Shown: one piece after another, positions 26,710 through 35,745 of the stretch
How positions within the stretch are numbered: position 1 is the stretch's first letter
Layout of the letters: every line of letters begins with the position of its first letter
From: Dyadobacter flavalbus
GTDB taxonomy: Bacteria > Bacteroidota > Bacteroidia > Cytophagales > Spirosomataceae
Assembly: GCF_006149045.1 (NCBI RefSeq)
Contig: NZ_VBSN01000059.1
Location: forward strand, 124,001 to 188,000
Length of the DNA: 64,000 nucleotides
Direction: 5' to 3'
Notes under the pieces: model-generated
What the model was told of the DNA's origin: nothing
Seen by the model: only the letters and a program-made list of their open reading frames with translations
Database searches by the model: none
Position numbers and translations under genes: made by a program

Positions 26710-27435
26710 ATGAAACAAAAAATCATATCTGTTACCTTGTTTTGGCTCTTTTGCAGCACGCTGGCGCATGCCCAGTTCAATTTGGGAAGAGTAATGGAGT
26801 CCTTTGGAAAGAAATCCGGAAAACTCAGTGAAAATGAAATTGTGAACGGCTTGAAAGAAGCATTGAATGTAGGCATAACCAACGGTTCGGCAGAAGCTTC
26901 GAAAGTGGACGGTTTTTTTAAAAATGAACTGATTAAAATTGCAGTTCCGCCTGAGGCGCAGAAAGTGGCAGAAACATTGCGTAAAATGGGCCTGGGCGAG
27001 CAGGTGGATAAGTTTACCTTGTCACTCAATCGGGCGGCTGAAGATGCTGCCAAAAAATCCAGACCGATTTTTGTCAAATCCATCACTTCCATGACGGTTC
27101 CGGATGCACTGGGTATTCTGAAAGGCTCTGACGATGCAGCCACGCAGTATCTGAAAAAATCAACGAATGATGAATTGTTCAAAACATTTTTCCCGGTTGT
27201 GGATAGTACGCTGAACCTGAACAAAACGACGGAGTATTACACGGATATTGTAAATACCTACAACAAACTGCCGTTTGTCAAAAAGGTAAATCCGAACCTG
27301 AAAGAATATGCAACTCAAAAAACCATTGACGGTTTGTACACGCTGATTGCACAGGAGGAAAAAAAGATACGCGAAGATCCCGGTGCAAGGGTAAGCGCTT
27401 TGCTTAAAAAAGTTTTCAGTCAGGCAGGAAAGTAA
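26710..27435 (+). CDS. DUF4197 secreted protein
   Basis: 241-residue protein with a clear signal peptide (MKQKIISVTLFWLFCSTLAHAQ) and a mostly helical DUF4197 domain: LSENEIVNGLKEALNVGITN, LSLNRAAEDAAKKSRPIF, MTVPDALGILKGSDDAATQY and FFPVVDSTL are family stretches. No enzymatic motif is seen and the family function is unknown. Periplasmic or lipid-free envelope location is inferred from the signal peptide. gldC follows on the same strand after 56 bases. Confidence 0.9.
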   Translation: MKQKIISVTLFWLFCSTLAHAQFNLGRVMESFGKKSGKLSENEIVNGLKEALNVGITNGSAEASKVDGFFKNELIKIAVPPEAQKVAETLRKMGLGEQVDKFTLSLNRAAEDAAKKSRPIFVKSITSMTVPDALGILKGSDDAATQYLKKSTNDELFKTFFPVVDSTLNLNKTTEYYTDIVNTYNKLPFVKKVNPNLKEYATQKTIDGLYTLIAQEEKKIREDPGARVSALLKKVFSQAGK

Positions 27436-27491
27436 CTTGCAGCAGCTATTTATCGCTCATTTGGTTACTTTTGTGGAAAATAAAACACTTT

Positions 27492-27833
27492 ATGAAAAAG
27501 TCAGAGATACATTTTACAGTTGAGCTGGACGAACAGAATATACCCGATAAAATTTTCTGGGATGCAACAGACAATCCGAACGAAGGAATAAATGACACCA
27601 GAGCCATTGCCATTGCCGTCTGGGATCATTATCACAGAGGTACGCTGAAAATAGATCTCTGGACAAAAGATATGGAAGTGTTCGATATGAAGCGTTTTTA
27701 CATTGAATTGATGAGCGGCATAGCAGATACTTTACTGACAGCAACCAATGACAACGCCATGGCAGAAGCCATAGAAGGAGTTTGTGAAACGCTTAGCAAA
27801 CGTCTGGACGAGGAAATGAAAGCTGCAAAGTAG
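27492..27833 (+). CDS. gldC: Gliding-motility-associated protein GldC
   Basis: 113-residue small cytoplasmic protein of the GldC family: MKKSEIHFTVELDEQNIPDK, FWDATDNPNEGI, RAIAIAVWDHYHRGTLKIDL and IELMSGIADTL are characteristic. In Flavobacterium GldC supports gliding, yet the gene is widespread in Bacteroidota that do not visibly glide, so motility cannot be claimed. The ATG at 27492 is chosen; the frame opens seven codons earlier (27471) without family similarity. No gldB lies beside it. Confidence 0.93.
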   Translation: MKKSEIHFTVELDEQNIPDKIFWDATDNPNEGINDTRAIAIAVWDHYHRGTLKIDLWTKDMEVFDMKRFYIELMSGIADTLLTATNDNAMAEAIEGVCETLSKRLDEEMKAAK

Positions 27834-27834
27834 T

Positions 27835-27955
27835 GAGCGGTTAGCTTTTAGCTTTTAGCTTTGAATTAAGATTGAAATTCTATAGTTAAAAGCTAAAAGC
27901 GAAACACTCGTAACGAACAGCTTATATAAATCCAGTTGCTAATCGCCAACCGCTC
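27835..27955. repeat. Nested inverted repeat between convergent genes
   Basis: The outer arms GAGCGGTT (27835-27842) and AACCGCTC (27948-27955) enclose an inner pair in which repeated GCTTTTA units on the left match TAAAAGCTAAAAGC on the right (about 27845-27865 with 27886-27900). The element fills almost the entire gap between gldC and the MmcQ gene. It can form a long hairpin on either strand and could act as a bidirectional terminator or be a small palindromic repeat element. Confidence 0.7.
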
Positions 27956-27959
27956 ATAG

Positions 27960-28319
27960 CTAGCCACCAGCTGCCAGTTCTTCTCTCTGCTTTTTCGGCA
28001 GGTTACTTACCACAAGATCATAAGAATCTTTTACCCAGCTGAACAGTAAGTCACCGGGAATACTTCCGTTTACGAAGATGGTATTCCAATGCTTTTTGTT
28101 CATATGATAGCCCGGTTTTACATCCGGATAGCGGGATCTCAGTTCATCTGCTTTTTCAGGATGGCATTTGGCATTAAACTGCAATTCTGCTGAATCCAGC
28201 GGAGCGAGCAGAAAAACTTTGCCCATTACTTTAAACACCAGGGTATCCGGGCCGAACGGAAGCTCTTCTGTTACGCCCGGCAAAGCAAGTGCATAATCGC
28301 GCAGTGATTCCAGATTCAT
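27960..28319 (-). CDS. MmcQ/YjbR family protein
   Basis: 119-residue MmcQ/YjbR-fold protein: MNLESLRDYALALPGVTEEL, FGPDTLVFKVMGKVFLL, YPDVKPGYHMNKKHWNTIFV and SYDLVVSNLPKK are typical. The family has a CyaY-like fold with a putative DNA-binding function, not established. The ATG at 28319 overlaps the stop of the upstream membrane-protein gene (ATGA), which fixes the start; a longer frame to 28355 lacks similarity. Confidence 0.88.
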   Translation of the reverse strand: MNLESLRDYALALPGVTEELPFGPDTLVFKVMGKVFLLAPLDSAELQFNAKCHPEKADELRSRYPDVKPGYHMNKKHWNTIFVNGSIPGDLLFSWVKDSYDLVVSNLPKKQREELAAGG

Positions 28320-28495
28320 CGCATGAATGCTCTTACGATCATTACAATAACGCAAATCAGGAACATAATGATGGAGATCCGGTTGATACCATGCATCATG
28401 CGCAGGTTAAATGAATTCGGTGCATTGGGGTCTCTTTTTTTAAACACCCGTATGAAATAGTAAAATACTGCACCTAGCTGAAAGTATTTTTTCAT
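28316..28495 (-). CDS. Small membrane protein (DUF6728-like)
   Basis: 59-residue protein beginning MKKYFQLGAVFYYFIR, with a basic middle (FKKRDPNAP), NFNLRMMHGINRISI and one C-terminal transmembrane helix IIMFLICVIVMIVRA. It resembles short single-span proteins common in Cytophagales (DUF6728 from memory). It overlaps the MmcQ/YjbR gene by four bases and follows ispG in reverse, so it sits at the tail of neither gene but is translationally coupled to MmcQ. Function unknown. Confidence 0.7.
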   Translation of the reverse strand: MKKYFQLGAVFYYFIRVFKKRDPNAPNSFNLRMMHGINRISIIMFLICVIVMIVRAFMR

Positions 28496-28532
28496 AAGAT
28501 CAAATTGTAAAGTTAACTGTGAACAAACAACG

Positions 28533-30542
28533 CTAAACCAGAATTTCGCGTTCTTCCGGTTCAATCCATCTTCCGTCTTCCCGGATCAGCTCAATCAGTT
28601 CTTCTACTGCTTTTGCTGCCGTAACCGATCTTTTAATCACTTCCTGACCGCGGTACAAGGCAATTTTATCCTTGCCCATACCCACATATCCGTAATCTGC
28701 GTCAGCCATTTCACCGGGACCGTTCACGATACAGCCCATGATGCCGATTTTCACACCTTTCAGATGCTCGGTATGCTTGCGGATCATGGCTGTTGTTTCC
28801 TGTAAATCAAACAATGTTCTGCCGCATGAAGGACAGGAGATGTATTCGGTTTTGGACATCCGGGTTCTGGCGGCCTGCAAAATTCCGAATGCAATGCTGT
28901 TGAAACCGGCAGCATAGCCCAGCTTTTCTGCATGATCCTCAAAGCCATCGAACTGTGGCATTAAAAGTGTGCCGTCGCCAAAGCCGTCCACAAGTAATCC
29001 GCCAATATCCGTTGCAGCATACAGCGTCAGCTTATCAGGCATGGAAACCGGGTATTTTCTCTGAATGATAACCGGAACCCTGATTTTCCTTTCAGCCAGT
29101 TTGTAAAAAAAACGCCGCAGTTCGGGCATGGCATGTTCGTTGTCCGTAAACGCGATCAAAACGACATGATCTGCGGAGCGGACACTTTCCAGAAATTCAG
29201 ATTGAAAGGTATGGATGTTTCCTCTGATGAAATTGAGTGATTCCGAAACTTGATCCGGATCAGCTTCAATCCACTCCTTGACAGAAAACAACGGGAATTT
29301 GTTGCTGCGTTCCGGATGAACAAGCCATTGATCCTGATCCAGAATTTCCTTCAGGCCGTTTGGCAGCATAAAAGGAACCGGGTTTTTTCCTGTATAAATA
29401 AAATCCGCACCCTGATCGTTCATGGCCCATTTATCGGGAACCGGCAGAAAAAAATGGCCGATGCTTTTCAGATCGCTTAATTCCTGAACCGGAATACCAG
29501 AATAATCTGCAACAACCCGTGGCACATTCATATGGCCGAGATTGTACACTTCATCCGTATCACGGCGGGCATACTGAAACGGGTTGATCGGTATATGTTC
29601 AACAGGTTCTATGAAATCGTGCGGCGTGCGTACCGTATATCTTTCTATTAATGCGCGTGCTACAGGTGCTTCTTTCTCCGGTGCTTCGGTCAGTGAAACC
29701 CGCACCGTATCGCCAAGTCCGTCTTCGAGCAAAGTTCCGATGCCGACCGCCGATTTGATCCGACCGTCTTCAGCTTCGCCTGCCTCTGTAACGCCCAGAT
29801 GCAGCGGATAGGGTTTCAGTCCTTCTTCGTCCAGCCTTTGGACAAGCAGGCGGTAAGCTTCCACCATCACCTGTGTATTGCTGGATTTCATGGACAAGGC
29901 AATGTTGAAGTAATTGAACTCTTCACAAATCCGCAGAAACTCCAGTGCCGATTCCACCATGCCGAGCGGCGTATCTCCGTAGCGGCTCAGAATCCGGTCG
30001 GAAAGAGAACCGTGATTGGTACCGATGCGCATGGCCGTGCCGTATTCCTTGCAGATTTTGACAAGCGGAATAAATTTTTCCCGGATCCTTTCCAATTCGG
30101 CGGCGTAGGATGCATCCGTATAATCGATGATCTCAAACCGTTTGCGGTCCGCATAATTTCCGGGATTGATCCTTACTTTTTCCACGATGCGGGCAGCCAG
30201 TTCAGCCGCATTGGGCGTAAAATGAATATCCGCAATCAGCGGAACCTGAATGCCCGATCTGCGCAATCCGTTCCGAATGTTTTCCAGATTTTGTGCCTCT
30301 TTAACGCTGGGCGCTGTAATCCGCACGTATTCACATCCCGAATCGACCATTCTGATCACTTCATCAATAGAACCCTGCGTATCCATGGTATCCACGGTTG
30401 TCATGGACTGCACCCGGATCGGATAGGCAGAACCCATCGGAATATCACCGATGTTTATTGTGATTGTTTCACGTCTTTGATAAGCTGTCAGAGATGGGCA
30501 GTACAGATTTGACTTTTGTTCAGGAGCTGTGTTCACTTTCAT
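28533..30542 (-). CDS. ispG: 4-hydroxy-3-methylbut-2-enyl diphosphate synthase IspG (long form)
   Basis: 669-residue IspG of the three-domain type found in plants and Bacteroidota, converting MEcPP to HMBPP in the MEP isoprenoid pathway. The N-terminal TIM barrel shows IPMGSAYPIRVQSMTTVDT, PLIADIHFTP and MRIGTNHGSLSDRI. An inserted middle domain of about 250 residues follows, then the C-terminal [4Fe-4S] domain with YISCPSCGRTLFDLQ and GCIVNGPGEMADADYG. CAAACGTA at 30595-30602 is the complement of an exact TAnnTTTG element about 55 bases upstream of the ATG, a likely promoter. Confidence 0.96.
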   Translation of the reverse strand: MKVNTAPEQKSNLYCPSLTAYQRRETITINIGDIPMGSAYPIRVQSMTTVDTMDTQGSIDEVIRMVDSGCEYVRITAPSVKEAQNLENIRNGLRRSGIQVPLIADIHFTPNAAELAARIVEKVRINPGNYADRKRFEIIDYTDASYAAELERIREKFIPLVKICKEYGTAMRIGTNHGSLSDRILSRYGDTPLGMVESALEFLRICEEFNYFNIALSMKSSNTQVMVEAYRLLVQRLDEEGLKPYPLHLGVTEAGEAEDGRIKSAVGIGTLLEDGLGDTVRVSLTEAPEKEAPVARALIERYTVRTPHDFIEPVEHIPINPFQYARRDTDEVYNLGHMNVPRVVADYSGIPVQELSDLKSIGHFFLPVPDKWAMNDQGADFIYTGKNPVPFMLPNGLKEILDQDQWLVHPERSNKFPLFSVKEWIEADPDQVSESLNFIRGNIHTFQSEFLESVRSADHVVLIAFTDNEHAMPELRRFFYKLAERKIRVPVIIQRKYPVSMPDKLTLYAATDIGGLLVDGFGDGTLLMPQFDGFEDHAEKLGYAAGFNSIAFGILQAARTRMSKTEYISCPSCGRTLFDLQETTAMIRKHTEHLKGVKIGIMGCIVNGPGEMADADYGYVGMGKDKIALYRGQEVIKRSVTAAKAVEELIELIREDGRWIEPEEREILV

Positions 30543-30594
30543 GGAATTGTCATAAATGGTTTACGTCCGGCATCAAAATATGTTTATTGATGGT

Positions 30595-30602
30595 CAAACG
30601 TA
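30595..30602 (-). promoter_or_regulatory. -7 promoter element for ispG
   Basis: Read on the minus strand this is TACGTTTG, an exact TAnnTTTG match, about 53 bases before the ispG start. A -33 TTG is not at standard spacing. Confidence 0.35.
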
Positions 30603-30663
30603 ATGTATGCAAATGTCATAAAAGTAAAACACAATCGGAATTACATTCGTGCATTTTAATGCT

Positions 30664-31746
30664 TCAAAATTCAATTCTTGTACCTGAATCCACGGTGATA
30701 ATGTAGCTTTTTCCGCCTTCCTTTTCAATCGCTTCCGCCACTTCCTCTGCTTTCGACGGCGCATAGGCAAACATGCAGCCGCCACCGCCGGAACCGTTGA
30801 TTTTTCCGCCCAGCGCACCGGCATTCAGCGCGGCGTTCATCATGCGTTCAATTTTCGGGGTTGAAGTCCTTTTATGGTCGCGCAGGTTTTTGTAATGTGC
30901 ATAAAGCAGGTTTCCGAACTGATCATCAAACTCTTCATTAACTGAGGAATAGCTGCTTTTCGTTAACAAAGCTTTCCCTTCAATCAGAATATCGCGGTCT
31001 TCTACATTGGCTCTTAAAAGGCTCATTTCGTCTTCCGAGAGCTCGTGTAAATAGTCTGCCGTTTTTTCAAGCGGTGTGGTGAAAATGGAAAATTCCGGAT
31101 CGTATGCTTTTACTTTCCGGATCACATCTTCCATTCCGTAGCGGCATCTGGCCAGGATTCCAAGCGTGTCTTTAGGTTCGAGTGAATCGCCGAGCACGAA
31201 CGTTCCCAGTTTGGGCGTCAGTGCTTCGACCTTGATTTCCGGTGTGGATTCCAGATAAATCACGTTTCCGATGGCCGTAGAATAATGATCCATCATTCCG
31301 CCGGGCTCGCCAAATTCCAGCACTTCCGCCGCATTCGCGATTTCACCCAGTTCCTTTTGGGAAAAATTGAACGGATTATCGCTCATTTTATCCAGAAAAT
31401 GAGCCCATGAAACAATCAGCGCAGACGAACTCGAAGTGCCGGAGTTGATCGGAATATTTCCGCGGATCACGCATTCAAACCCTTTTGAAAAAGTAAGCCC
31501 TTTCCGTTTCAGTACATTGATGGTGCTGCGGAAATAATCACGCTGGATTACATACGGGAAAGTTTCTTTTAATGAAAACTGAACCTTAAGGCCCAGATCA
31601 GGCAAATGCAGAATAATATTTTCATCATGGCGGTATGCACCGTCAATACCAATTCGGCGCGAAATTGCAGCCGCTATGACGGGCAATCCAAGATAATCCT
31701 GATGCTCGCCAAACAAACAAATACGGCCCGGAGTCGAAATCCTCAT
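30664..31746 (-). CDS. GHMP-family sugar kinase (galactokinase-like)
   Basis: 360-residue GHMP kinase. Motif 1 is GRICLFGEHQDYLGLPVIAA, close to the galactokinase signature. Motif 2 is GNIPINSGTSSSSALIVS, the phosphate-binding loop. Motif 3 is GGKINGSGGGGCMFAYAP. It phosphorylates a sugar or related alcohol with ATP; galactokinase, N-acetylhexosamine kinase and heptose kinase subfamilies look similar and cannot be separated by eye. It starts three bases after the stop of a sugar transporter and lies downstream of a GH109-like gene, so the substrate is probably the sugar released and imported by them (inference). Confidence 0.88.
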   Translation of the reverse strand: MRISTPGRICLFGEHQDYLGLPVIAAAISRRIGIDGAYRHDENIILHLPDLGLKVQFSLKETFPYVIQRDYFRSTINVLKRKGLTFSKGFECVIRGNIPINSGTSSSSALIVSWAHFLDKMSDNPFNFSQKELGEIANAAEVLEFGEPGGMMDHYSTAIGNVIYLESTPEIKVEALTPKLGTFVLGDSLEPKDTLGILARCRYGMEDVIRKVKAYDPEFSIFTTPLEKTADYLHELSEDEMSLLRANVEDRDILIEGKALLTKSSYSSVNEEFDDQFGNLLYAHYKNLRDHKRTSTPKIERMMNAALNAGALGGKINGSGGGGCMFAYAPSKAEEVAEAIEKEGGKSYIITVDSGTRIEF

Positions 31747-31749
31747 GAA

Positions 31750-32973
31750 TTACCAGCTTTTCTTTTTATGGCCGACAAGACCGAAATAAAGTATAAATAA
31801 ATAAAGCGGAACCAGAATCCAGTATGCTTTCTGCGTGCTGCCAATGGAGTCGGCAATACCGCCGTAAATGAGCGGAACAACGGCACCGCCGGAAATACCC
31901 ATTACAAGCAGTGCGGAAGCGATTTTGGTAAATTTGCCCAATCCGCTCAGCGCAAGCGGCCACAAAGCCGGCCAGATTACCGCATTGGCAAAACCCAGAA
32001 CGGCAATGCACATAACCGAAGTAAAACCGCTTGTAAAAATGGCAATAAGAGTAACTGCTACGCCCAGAAATGCGGAGAAGATCATGTATGCCTGCTGGGA
32101 AACAAATTTTGGAATAAGCACAATGCCCAGTACATAGCCGAACATCATTCCGCCCAGCGTATAAGCTCCGAATATCCTGGCTTCATCTTCCGGAATGCCG
32201 AGCGAAACGCCGTAATTGATAATGGTATCCGCCGCAACTACTTCCACGCCAACATAGCAAAACAATGCAAGAACACCCAGGACAAGGTTTGGATATTGAA
32301 ATACACTTGTTTTCTGAACCGCGGTTTGTTGCGTTGCCGAAGGCTCGTCCTCTTCTTCGCTCACTTCCACAAGCCCTTTTGTAAACCAGATCAGAAGCGC
32401 AAAACCGACAAGAACTGCCGTTAGGATCAGATATGGAACGACTACTTTATCCAGCTGCTCTTTCGGATCTCCGGAAGTGGCGCCGGCCAGCAGCAGTTTT
32501 CCGATGACAATCTGACTGATGATTCCGGCTCCTTTGTTGGCAATCCCCATGATACTGATCCGCTGCGCGGCACTTTCACGCGGTCCGAGAATCGTTGCAT
32601 ACGGGTTGGAGGCCGTCTGCAGAACGGTAAGTCCGATTCCGATCGTGAAAAGCCCGACGAGGAAAAGCGGGTAAGAAGCCATTTCCGCGGCAGGAATAAA
32701 AATCAGCGTTCCGGCAGCCATTACCAGCAGCGCCAGCGACATGCCGTTTTTAAAACCTGTCTTTTTTACAACCATGGAACACGGAATTGCCATGACCGTA
32801 TAGGAAATGAAAAAGGCAAAGGTGACGAGGTAAGAACTCGTATTGTCCAGTGAAAATGCTTTTTTAAAGAATGTTATGAGCGTACCGTTTACCCAGGTAA
32901 TAAAACCCATAACAAAAAATAAAAGTCCGATGATTAGAAGAGGGCCAAGGTAGTTGTTGTTCTTGTTGTTCAT
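31750..32973 (-). CDS. FHS-type MFS sugar transporter
   Basis: 407-residue, 12-helix major facilitator of the fucose/glucose/galactose:H+ symporter group. Family landmarks are FFVMGFITWVNGTLITFFKKAF, FFISYTVMAIPCSMVVKKTG, TVLQTASNPYATILGPRESA and CYVGVEVVAADTIINYG, then ALWPLALSGLGKFT. The central loop (about 215) is acidic. It would import a monosaccharide. It is separated from the kinase by three bases and follows the GH109-like gene by 64 bases. Confidence 0.92.
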   Translation of the reverse strand: MNNKNNNYLGPLLIIGLLFFVMGFITWVNGTLITFFKKAFSLDNTSSYLVTFAFFISYTVMAIPCSMVVKKTGFKNGMSLALLVMAAGTLIFIPAAEMASYPLFLVGLFTIGIGLTVLQTASNPYATILGPRESAAQRISIMGIANKGAGIISQIVIGKLLLAGATSGDPKEQLDKVVVPYLILTAVLVGFALLIWFTKGLVEVSEEEDEPSATQQTAVQKTSVFQYPNLVLGVLALFCYVGVEVVAADTIINYGVSLGIPEDEARIFGAYTLGGMMFGYVLGIVLIPKFVSQQAYMIFSAFLGVAVTLIAIFTSGFTSVMCIAVLGFANAVIWPALWPLALSGLGKFTKIASALLVMGISGGAVVPLIYGGIADSIGSTQKAYWILVPLYLFILYFGLVGHKKKSW

Positions 32974-33037
32974 TTAATTTGATAAATTGAATTGGTCAGG
33001 GTTAAAAAGTATGAAGAATATTTTATGATTTTACTAC

Positions 33038-34390
33038 TTAAAAGGCATCATTCAGTCCGAAAATACGCGGATTGGTTTTCCATTTTCCACGTGTGAAATC
33101 CGGGATTTCAACCGGCGCGTTACCGCGTGCAATAGACATTTCGGAAAGCGGGCTTATGGCGCTCCATACCGCCGCATCGTACACATCGATCGGCGGGGCT
33201 GTCTTGTTTTTGATGGCCTCCACAAAGCCGCGCAAAACAAAATAGTCTATTCCGCCATGTCCGGCATTTTCAGCTTCCCGGGCATGCTTTTTCCAGAGCG
33301 GATGATCATTTTTTTCAAGATATTTCTTGTCCGGTTCGGCAGTATGTTCTTCCGGCGAAACGCCTTCCAGATAAATGCTATTGCCGTCGTTCATCCAGAT
33401 TCCTTTCGTTCCCTGCGCACGGAAGCCCAGCGAGTAGGGGCGCGGCGAGTTCGTATCGTGGATCAGTACGATATTTTCACCGTTATGGCACTGGATAACC
33501 GTTGTAACAATATCGCCAAGTTTGAAATTGACTTTGGCATTCGGATGATCTTTTCCGCCATGGTCCACAACGTATTTATGCAAGCCGCGCGATTTTGTAG
33601 CTGTGGAAGTAAGGGAAGTAAAATAGTTGCCGCGATTGATATCCAGCCAGTGCGCAACGGGTCCGAGTCCGTGTGTCGGGTAAATGTCACCGTTGCGGTC
33701 CACGGAATGCTGTGTACGCCATTTTGCTTCCGAAAATCCCTTTTCACCAAATTCCGCGCCTACGCCACCGTCACTTTTTCCGTTATTGAACTTGACGCTC
33801 CGCAAGTCATGCTGATAACCGCAATGCGCGTAAGTCATTTCACCGAACATTCCTTCACGCACCATTTTCAGGACGGCCATGACATCCCGGCGGTAACATA
33901 CATTTTCCAGGATCATGCAATGAGAACCGGTTTTTTCAAATGTATTAACCAGGTCCCAAGATTCCTGCAGCGTCACCGTTGCGGAAACTTCCACAGCGGC
34001 GTATTTGCCGGCGTTCATAACGGCCAGCGCCATGGGTACGTGCCAGTGCCACGGCGTCGCGATGAGAATGCCGTCCAGATCGTCGCGTTTGACAAGGTTC
34101 AGGAAATCTTCATCGCCCTTCGAATATACCGCAGGCGCTTTTTTACCGGCTTTTTTGATCAGGTTCAGCGTAATATCAACAGCGGAAGCGTCAATATCGC
34201 AAATGGCATTGATTTCAATATCCGGACGGTATAATGCCTGCTGAACGTGACTGCGCCCCCGGAGCCCCACGCCGATAAAGCCCATGCGGACTTTGTCAAG
34301 CGGTTTGTTTTCCTTGTATATAAACGATGGAAAGATTCCTGCGGCGGATCCTGCCAGAGTAGCTTTTTGAATAAAATTGCGTCTATCCAT
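33038..34390 (-). CDS. GH109-like Gfo/Idh/MocA protein with Tat-type signal
   Basis: 450-residue secreted NAD-dependent Gfo/Idh/MocA protein. The start MDRRNFIQKATLAGSAAG is a Tat-like leader. VRMGFIGVGLRGRSHV is the Rossmann loop and AICDID the adenine-ribose acid. GILIATPWHWHVPMALA and AAVEVSATVTLQESW follow. The segment YPTHGLGPVAHWLDINRGN is the hallmark of glycoside hydrolase family 109 (alpha-N-acetylgalactosaminidase that uses bound NAD+). The ATG at 34390 is chosen; a frame to 34459 would bury the RR signal. First of three genes with a sugar transporter and a sugar kinase. GH109 assignment is by recalled motif and needs a profile check. Confidence 0.85.
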   Translation of the reverse strand: MDRRNFIQKATLAGSAAGIFPSFIYKENKPLDKVRMGFIGVGLRGRSHVQQALYRPDIEINAICDIDASAVDITLNLIKKAGKKAPAVYSKGDEDFLNLVKRDDLDGILIATPWHWHVPMALAVMNAGKYAAVEVSATVTLQESWDLVNTFEKTGSHCMILENVCYRRDVMAVLKMVREGMFGEMTYAHCGYQHDLRSVKFNNGKSDGGVGAEFGEKGFSEAKWRTQHSVDRNGDIYPTHGLGPVAHWLDINRGNYFTSLTSTATKSRGLHKYVVDHGGKDHPNAKVNFKLGDIVTTVIQCHNGENIVLIHDTNSPRPYSLGFRAQGTKGIWMNDGNSIYLEGVSPEEHTAEPDKKYLEKNDHPLWKKHAREAENAGHGGIDYFVLRGFVEAIKNKTAPPIDVYDAAVWSAISPLSEMSIARGNAPVEIPDFTRGKWKTNPRIFGLNDAF

Positions 34391-34679
34391 AAAAAGTTTG
34401 AAATAGGAATACGGAAAAGCCGTGGACAAAATCTTTCCAGCTTTGCAATTTACACTCAATAACGAGATTTTTAAATTTTTTTAATTTATTAAAACAGATT
34501 GGCTGCCGCCGGATGATGGAATGAATTCGCGGTACAGTGAACAAATTGAAATCGTATGGCGTTACAGGAAAGCAAGTGACTTCCATGGGCATTTCTTTTG
34601 CGCTCAATGGCTTTAAGTGTGTTGAACACATACTTTGTTACGACATTTAAGGCAGCATTATACATAAGTGGTTTGAAAT

Positions 34680-35096
34680 ATGGCACATAAAGTGGCGGTG
34701 TTCCGCAAAGAACATTTTAATGCGGCTCATCGTCTGCATCATCCGCAATGGTCGGAAGAAAAGAACGATGCTGTTTTTGGCAAATGCAATAATCCCAATT
34801 TTCATGGTCATAACTATGAACTGATTGTGCAGGTGACCGGGGAAGTTGATCCGGAAACGGGTTTTGTGATGGATATGAAACTGCTGAGTGCGTATATCAA
34901 GGAACTGGTTCTGGACAGGCTGGATCATAAAAACCTGAATCTGGATGTGGAGGAATTTCGTGAACTGAACCCGACAGCGGAAAATATCGCCATTGTCATT
35001 TATACTATTTTGAGAAATAAAATTGATCCGGGGCTTGCTCTGAAAATTAGATTATATGAAACCGAACGGAACTTTGTCGAATATCCAGTTGAATGA
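34680..35096 (+). CDS. queD: 6-pyruvoyl/6-carboxy-tetrahydropterin synthase (QueD-like)
   Basis: 138-residue PTPS/QueD-family enzyme. The zinc histidines are in FNAAHRLHHPQW and NFHGHNYEL. The catalytic Cys is in FGKCNNPNFHG, Asp-His in LDHKNLNLD, and the substrate-anchor Glu in LYETERNFVEY. QueD turns dihydroneopterin triphosphate into 6-carboxytetrahydropterin for queuosine; PTPS proper makes a biopterin precursor. The CNNPN spacing matches bacterial and PTPS-like members alike, so the exact product is open. folE follows, starting one base after the stop, which places GTP cyclohydrolase directly with its downstream enzyme. Confidence 0.9.
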   Translation: MAHKVAVFRKEHFNAAHRLHHPQWSEEKNDAVFGKCNNPNFHGHNYELIVQVTGEVDPETGFVMDMKLLSAYIKELVLDRLDHKNLNLDVEEFRELNPTAENIAIVIYTILRNKIDPGLALKIRLYETERNFVEYPVE

Positions 35097-35097
35097 T

Positions 35098-35745
35098 ATG
35101 GTCGAAACAGAAGAAATCGGCGACGATCATGTACAGTCTTCTACAGACACGCCAATGCGGAAAGACGCATTTGCAATGGAAGATGAGGTAAAAATGGAGC
35201 TGATTGAAAAGCATTTCCGGCACATTATGGAAATTATGGGCCTCGACCTGAACGACGACAGCCTCAAAGGCACGCCGAAACGGGTTGCCAAAATGTATAT
35301 CAAAGAAGTTTTCAGTGGACTTGATCCCAAAAACAAGCCTTCTGTCACGTTGTTTGATAATAAATACAAGTATGATCAGATGCTTGTTGAAAAAGATATT
35401 ACCGTTTTTTCCAATTGCGAGCACCATTTTGTTCCCATTTACGGAAAAGCGCACATCGCGTATATTTCCAGCGGAAAAGTGATCGGTTTGTCCAAGCTGA
35501 ACCGGATCGTGGAATATTTTTCCAAACGCCCGCAGGTGCAGGAAAGGCTTACTGTCCAGATTGCCGATGAACTGAAGCGCGCACTCAAAACGGAAGATGT
35601 TGCCGTTGTAATTGATGCGCAGCATATGTGCGTCCAGTCCCGCGGAATCCGTGATTCGGGAAGTTCAACGGTTACAGCCTTTTATGGCGGAAAATTTCAG
35701 GACGAAATGACCCGGAAAGAGTTTCTGAGTTATCTTGGCAGGTAA
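35098..35745 (+). CDS. folE: GTP cyclohydrolase I FolE
   Basis: 215-residue FolE, converting GTP to 7,8-dihydroneopterin triphosphate. MKLRI-type zinc ligands appear in FSNCEHHFVPIYGKAHIAY and AQHMCVQSRG (Cys-His-Cys). The active-site stretches VIGLSKLNRIVEYFSKRPQVQE and GSSTVTAFYGGKF also fit. The ATG at 35098, one base after the queD stop, avoids a 41-base overlap that the earlier in-frame ATG at 35056 would need. The operon with queD supplies tetrahydrofolate, queuosine or pterin precursors. Confidence 0.95.
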   Translation: MVETEEIGDDHVQSSTDTPMRKDAFAMEDEVKMELIEKHFRHIMEIMGLDLNDDSLKGTPKRVAKMYIKEVFSGLDPKNKPSVTLFDNKYKYDQMLVEKDITVFSNCEHHFVPIYGKAHIAYISSGKVIGLSKLNRIVEYFSKRPQVQERLTVQIADELKRALKTEDVAVVIDAQHMCVQSRGIRDSGSSTVTAFYGGKFQDEMTRKEFLSYLGR

